A program made the position numbers and the translations under genes. DNA of 8,152 nucleotides from Sulfurimonas sp. (lineage in GTDB: Bacteria; Campylobacterota; Campylobacteria; Campylobacterales; Sulfurimonadaceae), in NCBI GenBank assembly GCA_002733155.1, contig NVUO01000013.1, positions 30,079 through 38,230 on the forward strand, given 5' to 3'. Below the pieces are notes generated by a model. That model saw only the letters and a program-made list of their open reading frames with translations, searched no databases and was not told the origin of the DNA. The first letter of the stretch is position 1, and each line of letters begins with the position of its first letter. Below are positions 1-6,061 of this stretch, piece after piece.

Positions 1-267
1 GTTATAGCAGATTTTGTAAAAGATGGTGTAACAGAGGATGAACTAGAGCAGACTAAAAAATTTTTATTAGGTTCAGAGCCTCTTCGTATTGAGACTATGA
101 GTCAAAGGCTAAACCGTACATTTCAAGAATATTATAAGGGACAGGAATTGGGTTCCTCTATATTGGAATTAGAAAAGATTAAAAATCTAAAACTTAATGA
201 TTTAAATGAGTATATTAAGAGACATACAGAGATATTAAAAATGAGTTTTGCTATTGTAACTAAGTAG
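1..267 (+). CDS. M16 family zinc metallopeptidase, C-terminal fragment
   Basis: The open frame enters from the left edge and ends at TAG 265-267, giving the last 88 residues of a larger protein. The segment reads DGVTEDELEQTKKFLLGS, followed by RIETMSQRLNRTF and then a helix with KIKNLKLNDLNEYIKRH. This is the usual end of the non-catalytic M16 C-terminal domain, where an 'EL...K..L.GS' helix is followed by an 'I..LT..D+...+K.Y' helix and a final hydrophobic strand (MSFAIVTK). The M16 family comprises clan ME zinc peptidases related to PqqL and the mitochondrial processing peptidase. The HxxEH active site would lie upstream of the window, so activity cannot be judged. The identification rests on this pattern alone. 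The downstream chemoreceptor is 49 bp away and has its own promoter, so the two need not be co-transcribed. Confidence 0.68.
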   Translation, partial: VIADFVKDGVTEDELEQTKKFLLGSEPLRIETMSQRLNRTFQEYYKGQELGSSILELEKIKNLKLNDLNEYIKRHTEILKMSFAIVTK

Positions 268-278
268 GTACATTGCTG

Positions 279-310
279 TGCTATAATATGTTATATATTG
301 ATATAAGGAG
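279..310 (+). promoter_or_regulatory. Extended -10 promoter and ribosome binding site of the chemoreceptor gene
   Basis: TG (279-280), one base, then TATAAT (282-287) is a perfect extended -10 element. No TTGACA-like -35 is placed at 17 bp, as is usual for housekeeping-sigma promoters in Campylobacterota. Transcription would start near 294. AAGGAG at 305-310 is a good Shine-Dalgarno sequence 6 nt before the ATG at 317, leaving a leader of roughly 20-25 nt. Confidence 0.6.
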
Positions 311-316
311 TTTTAG

Positions 317-1408
317 ATGGGTTTATTTAGTAATTTTTCAAAAGAAAAAGATAAGATACAAGAGTTAGAAAATAAGAATAAAGATTTTGAAGCTCAAATA
401 GATGATTTAAAAACTCAATTAAATCAAAAAATAGATTTGTATAAACAAGAACATGATGATATAAAAGAAAAAAAAGAAGCTGAACATGAGATAATTCAGC
501 TTCTTTTAAATTCATACAAAAGTGGAGTTACCTTTACTAAAACTATTATGCAATCGGCAATTGAGCAACTTACAGAAGCTTGTGATTTAAATGAAAAAAC
601 ATCTAAGCGCATAGATACTGTACAATCTGATAGTAAAAGTATAAATGATTCTATTAATCAGATAGCCCAAGAGGCAATTAGCCTTGATAGTGGGGCTAGT
701 GCATTAAATGAAAGTGTTACATCAATTGGTAATATTATAAATTTAATTAAAGATATCTCTGATCAGACTAATTTACTTGCCCTTAATGCTGCTATTGAGG
801 CTGCTCGTGCAGGTGAACATGGACGTGGTTTTGCTGTAGTTGCGGATGAAGTAAGAAAGTTAGCTGAACGTACACAAAAAGCTACTCAAGAAGTTGAAAT
901 CAGCATAGGTCAATTAAAACAAAATACTTCAGAAATTCAAGATATAGCTGAATTATTTAGAGATAATACAGATGGTATGAATGTAAAGTTATCTTCATTT
1001 TTTGAAGATCTTAATCATGTTATATCAAACTCACATCGTATAAATGATGTAACTAAGAATATAACTAGTGAAGTTGGTATTAGTACTGGTAAATTAGACC
1101 ATATACTTTTTAAATTGCTAGGATACAACTTGTTTATAAATAATGAAACTCCAACTCTCGTAGATGAAAATTCTTGTAGTTTTAATACTTGGTTTAATGA
1201 TAATAAAGAAAAAATAAAAGATGATTTAAAAGTTATATCTAATTTAAATCAACATCATGCTATAGTCCATAAAAAAACAAAAGAAGCTATAGATCTTTGG
1301 GAAAATAATGAATTTACAAAGGCTATAGAAACTATGTCTAAAGTTGAGGATTCAAGTGAAAAAGGTTTTGTAGAAGTTTATGATAGTTTTGTTAGACATC
1401 GTAAATAA
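317..1408 (+). CDS. Cytosolic methyl-accepting chemotaxis protein with CZB zinc-binding domain (TlpD-like)
   Basis: This is a 363-residue protein with no membrane segment or signal peptide, so it should be a soluble chemoreceptor. Residues about 8-60 form a charged coiled coil ([19 protein letters not shown]). Residues about 70-260 are the MCP signalling helices, with the conserved hairpin tip at 146-172 ([20 protein letters not shown], then [15 protein letters not shown]), which binds CheA and CheW. The C-terminus, about 260-355, matches a CZB domain: His262 in LDHILFK, Cys287 in CSFNTWF, and His314/His318 in the HHAIVH motif form the expected 3His-1Cys zinc set. The family is known from Helicobacter TlpD, a cytoplasmic sensor linked to energy and oxidant taxis; a hypochlorite- or zinc-responsive role here is inference. 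It is shorter than TlpD (about 430 residues) and has no PAS domain. The start is set by AAGGAG 6 nt upstream. It sits between a protease gene and recG and has no obvious functional link to either. Confidence 0.9.
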   Translation: MGLFSNFSKEKDKIQELENKNKDFEAQIDDLKTQLNQKIDLYKQEHDDIKEKKEAEHEIIQLLLNSYKSGVTFTKTIMQSAIEQLTEACDLNEKTSKRIDTVQSDSKSINDSINQIAQEAISLDSGASALNESVTSIGNIINLIKDISDQTNLLALNAAIEAARAGEHGRGFAVVADEVRKLAERTQKATQEVEISIGQLKQNTSEIQDIAELFRDNTDGMNVKLSSFFEDLNHVISNSHRINDVTKNITSEVGISTGKLDHILFKLLGYNLFINNETPTLVDENSCSFNTWFNDNKEKIKDDLKVISNLNQHHAIVHKKTKEAIDLWENNEFTKAIETMSKVEDSSEKGFVEVYDSFVRHRK

Positions 1409-1421
1409 ATAATAATTATTG

Positions 1422-1456
1422 CATTTTGTCATAATTTTAGATAATTAGACAAAATG
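1422..1456. repeat. Perfect 9-bp inverted repeat in the chemoreceptor-recG gap
   Basis: CATTTTGTC (1422-1430) is matched exactly by GACAAAATG (1448-1456). In RNA the stem can extend inward by TAAT/ATTA (1432-1435 with 1444-1447) past one bulged A, leaving an 8-nt loop. No T-run follows the right arm directly (CTTTTT comes about 9 nt later), so it is a poor match to an intrinsic terminator. It overlaps a possible promoter for recG and could be an operator. Its role is not known. Confidence 0.55.
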
Positions 1457-1465
1457 TGTTAATAT
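1427..1465 (+). promoter_or_regulatory. Candidate recG promoter(s), no Shine-Dalgarno
   Basis: Two extended -10-like elements are visible. TGtCATAAT at 1427-1435 has 5 of 6 consensus bases and sits in the left arm of the inverted repeat. TGtTAATAT at 1457-1465 has 4 of 6. The second would start transcription close to the recG ATG at 1472, which would give a leaderless or nearly leaderless message. That would fit the lack of any purine-rich ribosome binding site in the 15 bases before the ATG. Both assignments are tentative. Confidence 0.3.
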
Positions 1466-1471
1466 CTTTTT

Positions 1472-3262
1472 ATGAATTTAACAAAAGACTTAGAGAGTAA
1501 GTTTAAAAAACTAGGCATCAGCTCATGGTTTGAACTCGCTCTTAATATCCCTCACTCTTATGAAGATTTACGTTTACACAATAAAGTAGAGATGAGCAAA
1601 GCAAACCTAATTGATGCAAGCATAGAATCAGTCTTTCGAGCTACAAACTCCATACAAATAACTTTTTATGCCTTTAATCTTGGTTTTAATGTTACTGGTG
1701 TGCTTTTTCGTCCAAAACCATATATGATGCATCAGTTTAAAGTTGGAGATAGGGATTATTATTATGGTTTAATAGATTGTAAAACTGGCAATTGCACAAT
1801 GGCTATGCCTAAAAAAGTAAGCAGTATTGGGCATATCACAGCTAGGTATAAATGTGCCTTACGTTCAGACGTAATGTTAAGGTTAGTTCAAAATAATCTT
1901 AGTTTAGAGTTACTAGAATCTGAGGGACTAGATTCTGCTACAGCAAAAGAAATTTTAAATATTCACTTCCCAAAAGAGACAATTAATCTAAAAGAGATGT
2001 CAGAAGATACAATAAATGCTCTAAAGTATCTAGAATTATTCTCATATATGAAACAACTATCAGACAAAAGAAGATACTTTAAGACTTTAGTATCACAAAA
2101 GCAGACTTATATAGAGTGGATGGATAGTTTGCCGTTTACATTAACACAAGATCAAATCTTGGCTATTAAAGATATCCAAAATGATTTTAGCAAAGATATA
2201 GCATGTAGAAGAATGATAGTTGGTGATGTTGGTAGTGGTAAGACTATGGTTATACTTGCATCTGCTTATATGATGAGGAAACATCGAAGTATTTTAATGG
2301 CACCAACTACTATACTTGCAAATCAGCTTTACCAAGAGGTTTTAAAATTTTTACCAAGTCTTAATTCTGTACTTATAACTAACAAAAGTAAAAAAGAGGA
2401 TTTAAGCCAATACGATTTTATAATTGGTACACATGCACTTCTTTATAGAGAATTACCCAAAGCTGCTTTAGTTATGGTTGATGAACAACATAGGTTTGGA
2501 ACAGCTCAAAGAAATAAACTAGAGAAATTAGTTAGTGATGGTGAAAAAAAACCACATTTTTTACAGTTTTCAGCTACACCTATTCCCCGTACCTTAGCTA
2601 TGATAGAGACATCACATATAGATGTTAGTTTAATTACATCTACTCCATTTAAAAAAGATATAACTTCAATGGTGATTCGAAAAAATGATTTTAAAGACTT
2701 ACTTATACATATAAAATCTGAAATAAAAAAAGATAATCAAGTCCTATTAGTCTATCCTCTTGTTGTGAAAAGTGAAATTTTGGATTATCAAAGTATAGAT
2801 GAGGCTAGGTCTTTTTGGGAAAAAAACTTTGACAATGTATATGTAACTCATGGAAAAGATAAAGAAAAGGAGCAGGTACTTTTAGATTTTTCTAACAAGG
2901 GGGATATGCTGATAGCTACTACTGTAGTTGAAGTTGGAATTTCACTGCCTCGTCTTAGTACTGTAATTATAGTTGGGGCTGAACGTCTAGGGCTTTCAAC
3001 CTTGCATCAGCTCAGGGGAAGAGTAAGTAGGACTGGACTTAAGGGCTATTGTTATTTATATACAAATAAGGAAAAATCTAAACGTTTAGAGATGTTTACA
3101 TCTACTATAAGCGGATTTGATATTGCAAATTTAGATTTAAAATATAGAAAAAGTGGAGATTTATTAAAAGGTACCAATCAAAGTGGAACTCAGTTTAAGT
3201 GGATTGATTTAGCTGAAGATTTTGAGATTGTAAAAGCTGTGAAATCTGACTTGGAATTTTAA
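1472..3262 (+). CDS. recG: ATP-dependent DNA helicase RecG
   Basis: RecG is a superfamily 2 translocase that reverses stalled replication forks and branch-migrates Holliday junctions. All the helicase motifs are visible in the 596 residues: a Q-like motif FTLTQDQILA (222-231), Walker A GDVGSGKT (251-258), the RecG/Mfd-type DEQHRFG box (337-343), motif III FSATPIPRTLA (366-376), motif V TTVVEVGI (483-490) and motif VI QLRGRVSR (513-520). Residues about 45-115 correspond to the OB-fold wedge that contacts the branched DNA. The protein is about 100 residues shorter than E. coli RecG, as expected for Campylobacterota, mainly at the N-terminus. Motif VI has Ser where most RecGs have Gly (GRVSR against GRVGR). 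The ATG has no recognisable ribosome binding site, but LESKFKKLGISSWFELALNIPHSYEDL is a normal RecG beginning, so this start is likely right. The gene converges on hpf across a repeat cluster. Confidence 0.95.
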   Translation: MNLTKDLESKFKKLGISSWFELALNIPHSYEDLRLHNKVEMSKANLIDASIESVFRATNSIQITFYAFNLGFNVTGVLFRPKPYMMHQFKVGDRDYYYGLIDCKTGNCTMAMPKKVSSIGHITARYKCALRSDVMLRLVQNNLSLELLESEGLDSATAKEILNIHFPKETINLKEMSEDTINALKYLELFSYMKQLSDKRRYFKTLVSQKQTYIEWMDSLPFTLTQDQILAIKDIQNDFSKDIACRRMIVGDVGSGKTMVILASAYMMRKHRSILMAPTTILANQLYQEVLKFLPSLNSVLITNKSKKEDLSQYDFIIGTHALLYRELPKAALVMVDEQHRFGTAQRNKLEKLVSDGEKKPHFLQFSATPIPRTLAMIETSHIDVSLITSTPFKKDITSMVIRKNDFKDLLIHIKSEIKKDNQVLLVYPLVVKSEILDYQSIDEARSFWEKNFDNVYVTHGKDKEKEQVLLDFSNKGDMLIATTVVEVGISLPRLSTVIIVGAERLGLSTLHQLRGRVSRTGLKGYCYLYTNKEKSKRLEMFTSTISGFDIANLDLKYRKSGDLLKGTNQSGTQFKWIDLAEDFEIVKAVKSDLEF

Positions 3263-3274
3263 ACACTCTCATTT

Positions 3275-3444
3275 CGTCATTTAAAACTTGAACCTACGTC
3301 ATTCCAAACTTGATTTGGAATCTAGTTACTAATATTTTAAGCTAAATAAACTAGACCCTGAATCAAGTTCAGGGTGACGGTGAAGGTGAACCTGTGTCAT
3401 TCCAAACTTGAACCTGTGTCATTCCAAACTTGATTTGGAATCTA
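3275..3444. repeat. REP/BIME-like cluster of palindromic repeat units between recG and hpf
   Basis: There are three full units of the form yGTCA-stem-CTTGA-stem'-TCTA. The first, 3297-3325 (+), has arms ATTCCAAA/TTTGGAAT. The second, 3351-3379, is inverted and has arms ACCCTGAA/TTCAGGGT. The third, 3417-3444 (+), has the same arms as the first. Two 22-bp half units (3275-3296 and 3395-3416), which have only the left arm and end in GAACCT, precede the first and third full units. The first two full units face each other through TCTAG/CTAGA and make an 83-bp palindromic composite. The arms differ while pairing is kept, and the loop and flanks are constant. The position between converging 3' ends is typical of REP-type elements. 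No coding potential is seen in 3263-3461. Confidence 0.85.
3275..3444 (+). repeat. 50-bp direct duplication (half unit plus full unit), copies 120 bp apart
   Basis: Positions 3275-3324 and 3395-3444 match at 45 of 50 bases by hand alignment. Four of the five differences fall in the half unit (offsets 1, 8, 9 and 22) and one at offset 23. In the second copy the 22-bp word starting GAACCTGTGTCATT is perfectly repeated in tandem (3388-3409 and 3410-3431). This suggests recent slippage or recombination within the cluster. Confidence 0.8.
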
Positions 3445-3461
3445 TCAGATACATTTTACTA

Positions 3462-4004
3462 TTAATAAAGTCCAAACTTACCGTCATTTCTTTTATAAAG
3501 TACGCGAGTTTTTCCTTCATTATCTAAAAATATTTCAAACATTTTATTTCCATCTTTTAGATTATTTAAAACATCTTCAACTTCACGTGGTTTATAAAGA
3601 GATAATTCAACTGGAACTATCTCATCTTCTAAGGCTTCACTAGCCTCATGTAAGTCTATATTTGAATTAGCTTCGTTTTTAGCTTCGTTTATACCGTCTT
3701 TATAGTGTCCACTATCACGATCGTGCATACGTCTTAAAGCTTTTTGAGCACGGGATGTAGCCATATCTATAGCTGCGTACAAATCATCATCATTTTGTTT
3801 TATAATTATTGAATTTTTATGTGATAGGTGTATTACGAACTCTATCATTGAACGCTCTTTACCTTTTTTTATTTGAGCTGATGCTATAACATTTACAGAG
3901 ATAATATCCATATGGTATTTGTTTAGTGTCTCAATAGATGAGCTCATGTGTGCTTTGATTGGCTCAGTTAACTCAACATGTCTTCCCGTTAGTGAAATAT
4001 TCAT
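3462..4004 (-). CDS. hpf: Ribosome hibernation promoting factor, long form (HPF/RaiA, S30AE family)
   Basis: This 180-residue protein has the two-domain architecture of long HPF. Residues 1-97 are the S30AE (YfiA) domain, beginning MNISLTGRHVELTEPIKAHM and ending with the conserved basic helix around DLYAAIDMATSRAQKALRRM (74-93). That domain binds the 30S decoding centre and blocks mRNA and tRNA access in resting cells. A charged linker (about 98-127) leads to the C-terminal dimerisation domain (about 128-180: IVPVELSLYKPREVEDVL, NKMFEIF, VLYKRNDGKFGLY). In long-form HPFs this domain joins two 70S particles into 100S dimers. The start is supported by AAAGGA on the minus strand at 4018-4013, 8 nt upstream of the ATG. 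The gene lies just downstream of the pilin cluster on the same strand but has its own extended -10 promoter, so growth-phase control separate from the pilins is plausible. It ends 17 bp from the repeat cluster. Confidence 0.93.
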   Translation of the reverse strand: MNISLTGRHVELTEPIKAHMSSSIETLNKYHMDIISVNVIASAQIKKGKERSMIEFVIHLSHKNSIIIKQNDDDLYAAIDMATSRAQKALRRMHDRDSGHYKDGINEAKNEANSNIDLHEASEALEDEIVPVELSLYKPREVEDVLNNLKDGNKMFEIFLDNEGKTRVLYKRNDGKFGLY

Positions 4005-4012
4005 TATTTAAA

Positions 4013-4046
4013 TCCTTTATATCGTAGATAGGGAATAATTATATCA
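4013..4046 (-). promoter_or_regulatory. Extended -10 promoter and ribosome binding site of hpf
   Basis: Read on the minus strand, TG (4046-4045), one base, then TATAAT (4043-4038) is a perfect extended -10. The -35 position holds only a weak match (TTTAAG). Transcription would start near 4031. AAAGGA (4018-4013) then precedes the hpf ATG at 4004. A 12-bp AT-only palindrome, TTAAATATTTAA at 4062-4073, lies just upstream near the -35 region and directly after the stop codon of the last pilin gene. Confidence 0.55.
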
Positions 4047-4074
4047 TTAAATGGTTTACTCTTAAATATTTAAA

Positions 4075-4542
4075 CTAAAGTTTTTGCATACTTCTTCTAA
4101 AGTATCGTATAGGTTCACTGCTAATGTTTGGATTATCTACAGTTACAGTAATATCCATAAGTACTGAACCATTTTGTTCCTTAGTTGTAACAGTAGTATA
4201 GTCTGAACCAAATGCACCACAAGGGGATGGATCTGTATATACATATGCTAAAGTAATATTTATATCGTACATATTATCTAAGGTATAGTTTAATAAGTTA
4301 TTTGCGGGTTCGACACAGGCTTGTTGTTGAGCAATATTTAAAAGAGTAAACTCAGCTGCACTTTGAGAATATAATATTATCTGTTCATATAAGTATAAGT
4401 TAGTTGTGCGTTTAGCTGTTTGCGTAGTGAGACTTAGGGCTAAAGCCATTATTCCAGCTATAACTACTATTGCAGCTATAGCCATAATCATAGCAAATCC
4501 ACCTCTCTTAGAATTATTTAATATATTGTTTTTTCTTTGCAT
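4075..4542 (-). CDS. MshP-like minor pilin (type IV prepilin N-terminus without Glu5)
   Basis: This is a 155-residue protein with a 15-residue basic leader ending RGG, then FAMIMAIAAIVVIAGIMALA (16-35), which fits a prepilin peptidase site (Gly15|Phe16) and the N-terminal membrane helix. Position +5 of the mature form is Met instead of the usual Glu. Loss of Glu5 is known in GspK-type tip pseudopilins and in some PilX/MshP-like proteins. The rest of the helix continues LSLTTQTAKRTTNLYLYEQIILYSQSAAEF, and the globular part has two cysteines (76 and 108) that could form a disulfide. Size, final position after an MshO-like gene and sequence style suggest MshP, but this is inferred from pattern. 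The gene overlaps its upstream neighbour by 25 bp. A strong GGAGG at 4557-4553, inside that neighbour and 10 nt before the ATG, decides the start. It is the last gene of the cluster. Confidence 0.7.
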   Translation of the reverse strand: MQRKNNILNNSKRGGFAMIMAIAAIVVIAGIMALALSLTTQTAKRTTNLYLYEQIILYSQSAAEFTLLNIAQQQACVEPANNLLNYTLDNMYDINITLAYVYTDPSPCGAFGSDYTTVTTKEQNGSVLMDITVTVDNPNISSEPIRYFRRSMQKL

Positions 4543-5453
4543 ATTGAATAATCCTCCGCGGCAATAAAATCACTTCCAACACATACTTGAATTTTTATCA
4601 TAGAGCCTATAGCTACAAATCTAAATGTAGTTACATTTTGCATAATTAATGCGGACTTAGTAGTAGCATCACTCCATTGCTCACCTAACCATGGCCGATA
4701 ATCATAATAAAACCATAATGAGCCTCTTCTGCTTATAGCATAATCTGGGTTATCTATAAACCTAACTGCGTTAGCAGTCCAAGAAAGTTTATAATATTCA
4801 TATACATCCACTCCAGCCCATGTACCAACTAATGGTGCAAATTGATTTACTTGTGCAGTTGAAATTATAGGATGCATAACAGAGTTTTGATTTGCTATAG
4901 GTACCCCATCCCAACCATAAGCATCTATATCCTGATCAGAACCAATAAAATACAAGGCTGAATCATTTATGTCACTATTAGAATTTGATAATATTTGTAT
5001 AAGATTATTTATTTTTGTAGTATTAGTCTTAGGTGAGATTAGTAAGCTTATGCCTGCAGCTGTATTATTTACATCAATAATCCCGCTCCAATTTGGAAAA
5101 TTTACTGCCTCTGTATCTAAGGAGTTGCCCCTAAATCCATCCATATCAGTAGCAACCCATTCAAGCATTGTATAGTCCACGCCACCACCAACTTGTATAG
5201 CATTATAATTATTAGCATTATTTGGGTTTGAAGTATTTCTATCTATAGTTGAGTATTTGATACGATTTTGAAGCCTAGCTGATATAAACTCAAGAGCTGT
5301 AGCACTATTTGATTGTAGGGTATTGTTAATACTTGAAAATAAATAATTATTGTAAGCTTGGGCTATAAACTCAAGACCAAATTTTCCTATAATACCCATG
5401 ATAACAATAACAAATACAAGTTCAATCATAGTGAATGCATTATGCTTTTTCAT
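4518..5453 (-). CDS. MshO-like minor pilin (type IV prepilin)
   Basis: This is a 311-residue protein with a six-residue leader MKKHNA, followed by FTMIELVFVIVIMGIIGKFG. It is a clear class III signal: cleavage after Ala6, Phe as residue 1 and Glu at +5. The hydrophobic helix (7-26) continues into an amphipathic helix (to about 65) with LEFIAQAYNNYLFSSI and ALEFISARLQNRI. The long globular domain contains aromatic stretches such as GSLWFYYDYRPWLGEQW and ends with two cysteines (291 and 305) spaced like the C-terminal disulfide loop of many pilins. Length and order suggest MshO or a PilW/GspJ-type component that joins a minor-pilin complex at the fibre tip in the inner membrane and periplasm; the exact orthology is inference. 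The start codon overlaps the preceding stop as TAATG, with no strong ribosome binding site, which points to translational coupling. Confidence 0.75.
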   Translation of the reverse strand: MKKHNAFTMIELVFVIVIMGIIGKFGLEFIAQAYNNYLFSSINNTLQSNSATALEFISARLQNRIKYSTIDRNTSNPNNANNYNAIQVGGGVDYTMLEWVATDMDGFRGNSLDTEAVNFPNWSGIIDVNNTAAGISLLISPKTNTTKINNLIQILSNSNSDINDSALYFIGSDQDIDAYGWDGVPIANQNSVMHPIISTAQVNQFAPLVGTWAGVDVYEYYKLSWTANAVRFIDNPDYAISRRGSLWFYYDYRPWLGEQWSDATTKSALIMQNVTTFRFVAIGSMIKIQVCVGSDFIAAEDYSICKEKTIY

Positions 5454-6052
5454 TAGTAAGACTGTCTGTGATAAGATATTTCACCAATATTATAACTATA
5501 TGCCCTTAAAACGGTGACTGGTTTTGCACCTGAACTTAAACTTATATTAACTGTAATAAGTTTTGCACCTGCAACTGCAGCTAAATTTTCTACAGTAATT
5601 GTGCTATTAAAATCTTGTTTATATCCATCAGCTGCGGATGTGAAACTTGAGTATATAGATGAGGATATAGCTTTAGCTTCATCGTTTAAGTCATCTGTAG
5701 TACCACCAGCTGTATTAAGGGCTGTAGTAGTATTATCATCTAAACATCGTCTATGTCTTGTCTGGTTTATATGTCCAGGTCTTCGTTTAGTCTTTTCATC
5801 ACAGTCATTATTCATAAGGTTTATAACCCTTGATGTTGAGATTAAACCACCTGGCTCTATAGAGTTTTCATCCCATGCCCCAGATAATACTTGGTGAACT
5901 GCAGCTGATGCTGCAAATATAGCCTCTTGGACTAGACTATCTTGTATACCTTTAGAACTAATCTGAGTCATCCTTGGCAGAGATATAACAGAGATAGAGA
6001 TTATAACAATAGCAAAAATAAGCTCAATTAGGGTAAAAGCAGACTTATATAT
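5453..6052 (-). CDS. MshD-like minor pilin with non-standard start codon (ATA, or ATT at 6055)
   Basis: The first ATG in this frame (5971) would give 172 residues without a membrane segment. However, the frame is open upstream to the TAG of the lipoprotein gene (6064-6062) and encodes YKSA then FTLIELIFAIVIISISVISL, an unmistakable prepilin leader and helix with Glu at +5. No ATG, GTG or TTG occurs there. I place the start at ATA 6052-6050 (199 residues), about 7 nt after a weak AGGG. ATT at 6055-6053 (200 residues) is equally possible, and ATT is an established rare initiator in E. coli infC. The mature part has AVHQVLSGAWDENS near residues 51-64 and two cysteines (84 and 103). The WDENS-like segment and the gene order recall MshD, but that assignment is moderate. 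The gene ends in TAATG, coupling it to the next pilin. Alternatives are a start codon destroyed by mutation or a base error. Confidence 0.72.
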   Translation of the reverse strand: MYKSAFTLIELIFAIVIISISVISLPRMTQISSKGIQDSLVQEAIFAASAAVHQVLSGAWDENSIEPGGLISTSRVINLMNNDCDEKTKRRPGHINQTRHRRCLDDNTTTALNTAGGTTDDLNDEAKAISSSIYSSFTSAADGYKQDFNSTITVENLAAVAGAKLITVNISLSSGAKPVTVLRAYSYNIGEISYHRQSY

Positions 6053-6061
6053 AATTTTTCC

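Noticed and set aside
327..515. 62-codon open frame on the - strand
   Set aside because: It is antisense to the coiled-coil region of the chemoreceptor. Its Leu/Phe-rich composition is what the complement of a Lys/Glu-rich helix gives.
1422..1456. Canonical intrinsic terminator of the chemoreceptor gene
   Set aside because: The stem is AT-rich with a long loop and no T-run directly after the right arm. It is recorded as an inverted repeat of unknown role instead.
3355..3375. Rho-independent terminator of recG or hpf
   Set aside because: The hairpin ACCCTGAA/TTCAGGGT has no T tract on either strand. It may slow transcription but does not meet terminator criteria.
3275..3444. CRISPR array
   Set aside because: The units are palindromic, occur in both orientations, vary in the stem and have no regular unique spacers. 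There are no cas genes nearby.
4969..5175. 68-codon + strand open frame
   Set aside because: It is antisense to the MshO-like gene, with no supporting signal.
5514..5897. 127-codon open frame on the + strand
   Set aside because: It lies wholly antisense to the MshD-like pilin, has no ribosome binding site or recognisable domain, and the opposite strand has clear pilin features and coupling.
5453..5971. Pilin gene starting at the ATG at 5971 (172 residues)
   Set aside because: It would exclude the in-frame KSA|FTLIELIFAIVIIS leader and helix immediately upstream, without which the protein has no targeting or membrane segment.
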